Assembly: GCF_947495455.1 (NCBI RefSeq)
Contig: NZ_CANLZC010000044.1
Span: 1 to 42,922 of the forward strand
Direction of reading: 5' to 3'
Source of the DNA: an uncultured Shewanella sp.
GTDB lineage: Bacteria; Pseudomonadota; Gammaproteobacteria; Enterobacterales; Shewanellaceae
Length of the DNA: 42,922 nucleotides
Position numbers and translations under genes: made by a program
The notes under the pieces: model-generated
Told to the model about the DNA's origin: nothing
Databases searched by the model: none
Seen by the model: the letters and a program-made list of their open reading frames with translations, nothing else
Shown: piece after piece, positions 42,846-42,922 of the stretch
Numbering within the stretch: the stretch's first letter is position 1
Layout: every line of letters begins with the position of its first letter

Positions 42846-42922
42846 TTTATACCAATTCTATTATATAGATGATCAATTCAGAGCTTCTCAGGCTTTTCAA
42901 TTCAAGGCGCATTTATGCTGTA
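42846..42922 (-). repeat. Dispersed intergenic repeat, copy B (inverted relative to copy A)
   Basis: Bases 42846-42867 are the exact reverse complement of 56-77. On the minus strand this copy also carries TACAGCAT at the window's end (42915-42922), upstream of the shared string as in copy A. The inner segment between the two blocks differs in length from copy A. The element may continue past the window. Confidence 0.6.

Overview
The window reads as chromosomal DNA of a Shewanella-like marine gammaproteobacterium. The basis is protein-level resemblance and gene order: astE, a three-gene branched-chain 2-oxoacid dehydrogenase operon (bkdA1-bkdA2-bkdB) and nadA in a row, followed by a tRNA-Ser(GGA). 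Moderately AT-rich DNA, IS630/ISAs1 debris and dispersed intergenic repeats fit the same picture. No species assignment is possible from sequence reading alone.

Layout. Bases 1-4,100 hold envelope and periplasmic genes: an exported metallophosphoesterase, a recombination scar joining a copy of that gene's 3' end to a beheaded GNAT acetyltransferase, and a divergent pair made of a 2H-phosphoesterase lipoprotein and a secreted DJ-1/PfpI-like protein without its catalytic cysteine. Bases 4,150-9,800 hold a di-haem cytochrome c peroxidase-like lipoprotein with an Fn3-like domain, a small coupled ORF plus CpdA-like phosphodiesterase, class II fumarase and an HSL-type esterase. Bases 10,000-16,800 hold an uncertain ORF, an FNT (formate/nitrite) channel, a Bcr/CflA-type MFS exporter divergent from a LysR regulator, a DUF6058-like protein, an alpha/beta hydrolase and an RCK-type K+ channel. 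Bases 17,000-25,900 are mainly core metabolism: an unknown 502-aa protein, astE, bkdA1-A2-B, nadA and tRNA-Ser.

From the tRNA to about 36.6 kb the character changes to accessory DNA. It contains a secreted jacalin-plus-aerolysin (natterin-like) pore-forming toxin candidate and, divergent across 0.8 kb of gene-free AT-rich DNA, an Ntn-type choloylglycine-hydrolase-family amidase. After these come a small secreted protein, a membrane gene cut by transposase debris, fragments of three IS families, an aegerolysin/actinoporin-like beta-sandwich protein, a lipoprotein, a secreted trypsin-like protease, an unknown protein and an exported repeat protein likely to be a beta-helix. From 37 to 42.7 kb come a 1116-aa BIG2-repeat lipoprotein, a small outer-membrane beta-barrel and a cardiolipin synthase. 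Inverted copies of one dispersed repeat lie near both ends of the window.

How genes work together. BkdA1/A2/B form one 2-oxoacid dehydrogenase complex that needs an E3 not in this window. AstE finishes arginine succinyltransferase catabolism. NadA starts NAD synthesis. The most likely new biology is the toxin-flavoured accessory block, especially the natterin-like toxin facing an amidase across an intergenic region with a strong 24-bp dyad. A second candidate is the split BIG2-lipoprotein/beta-barrel unit, and a third the 2H-phosphoesterase lipoprotein beside a cysteine-less DJ-1 protein. All functions are inferred from motifs seen by eye; no database search was run.
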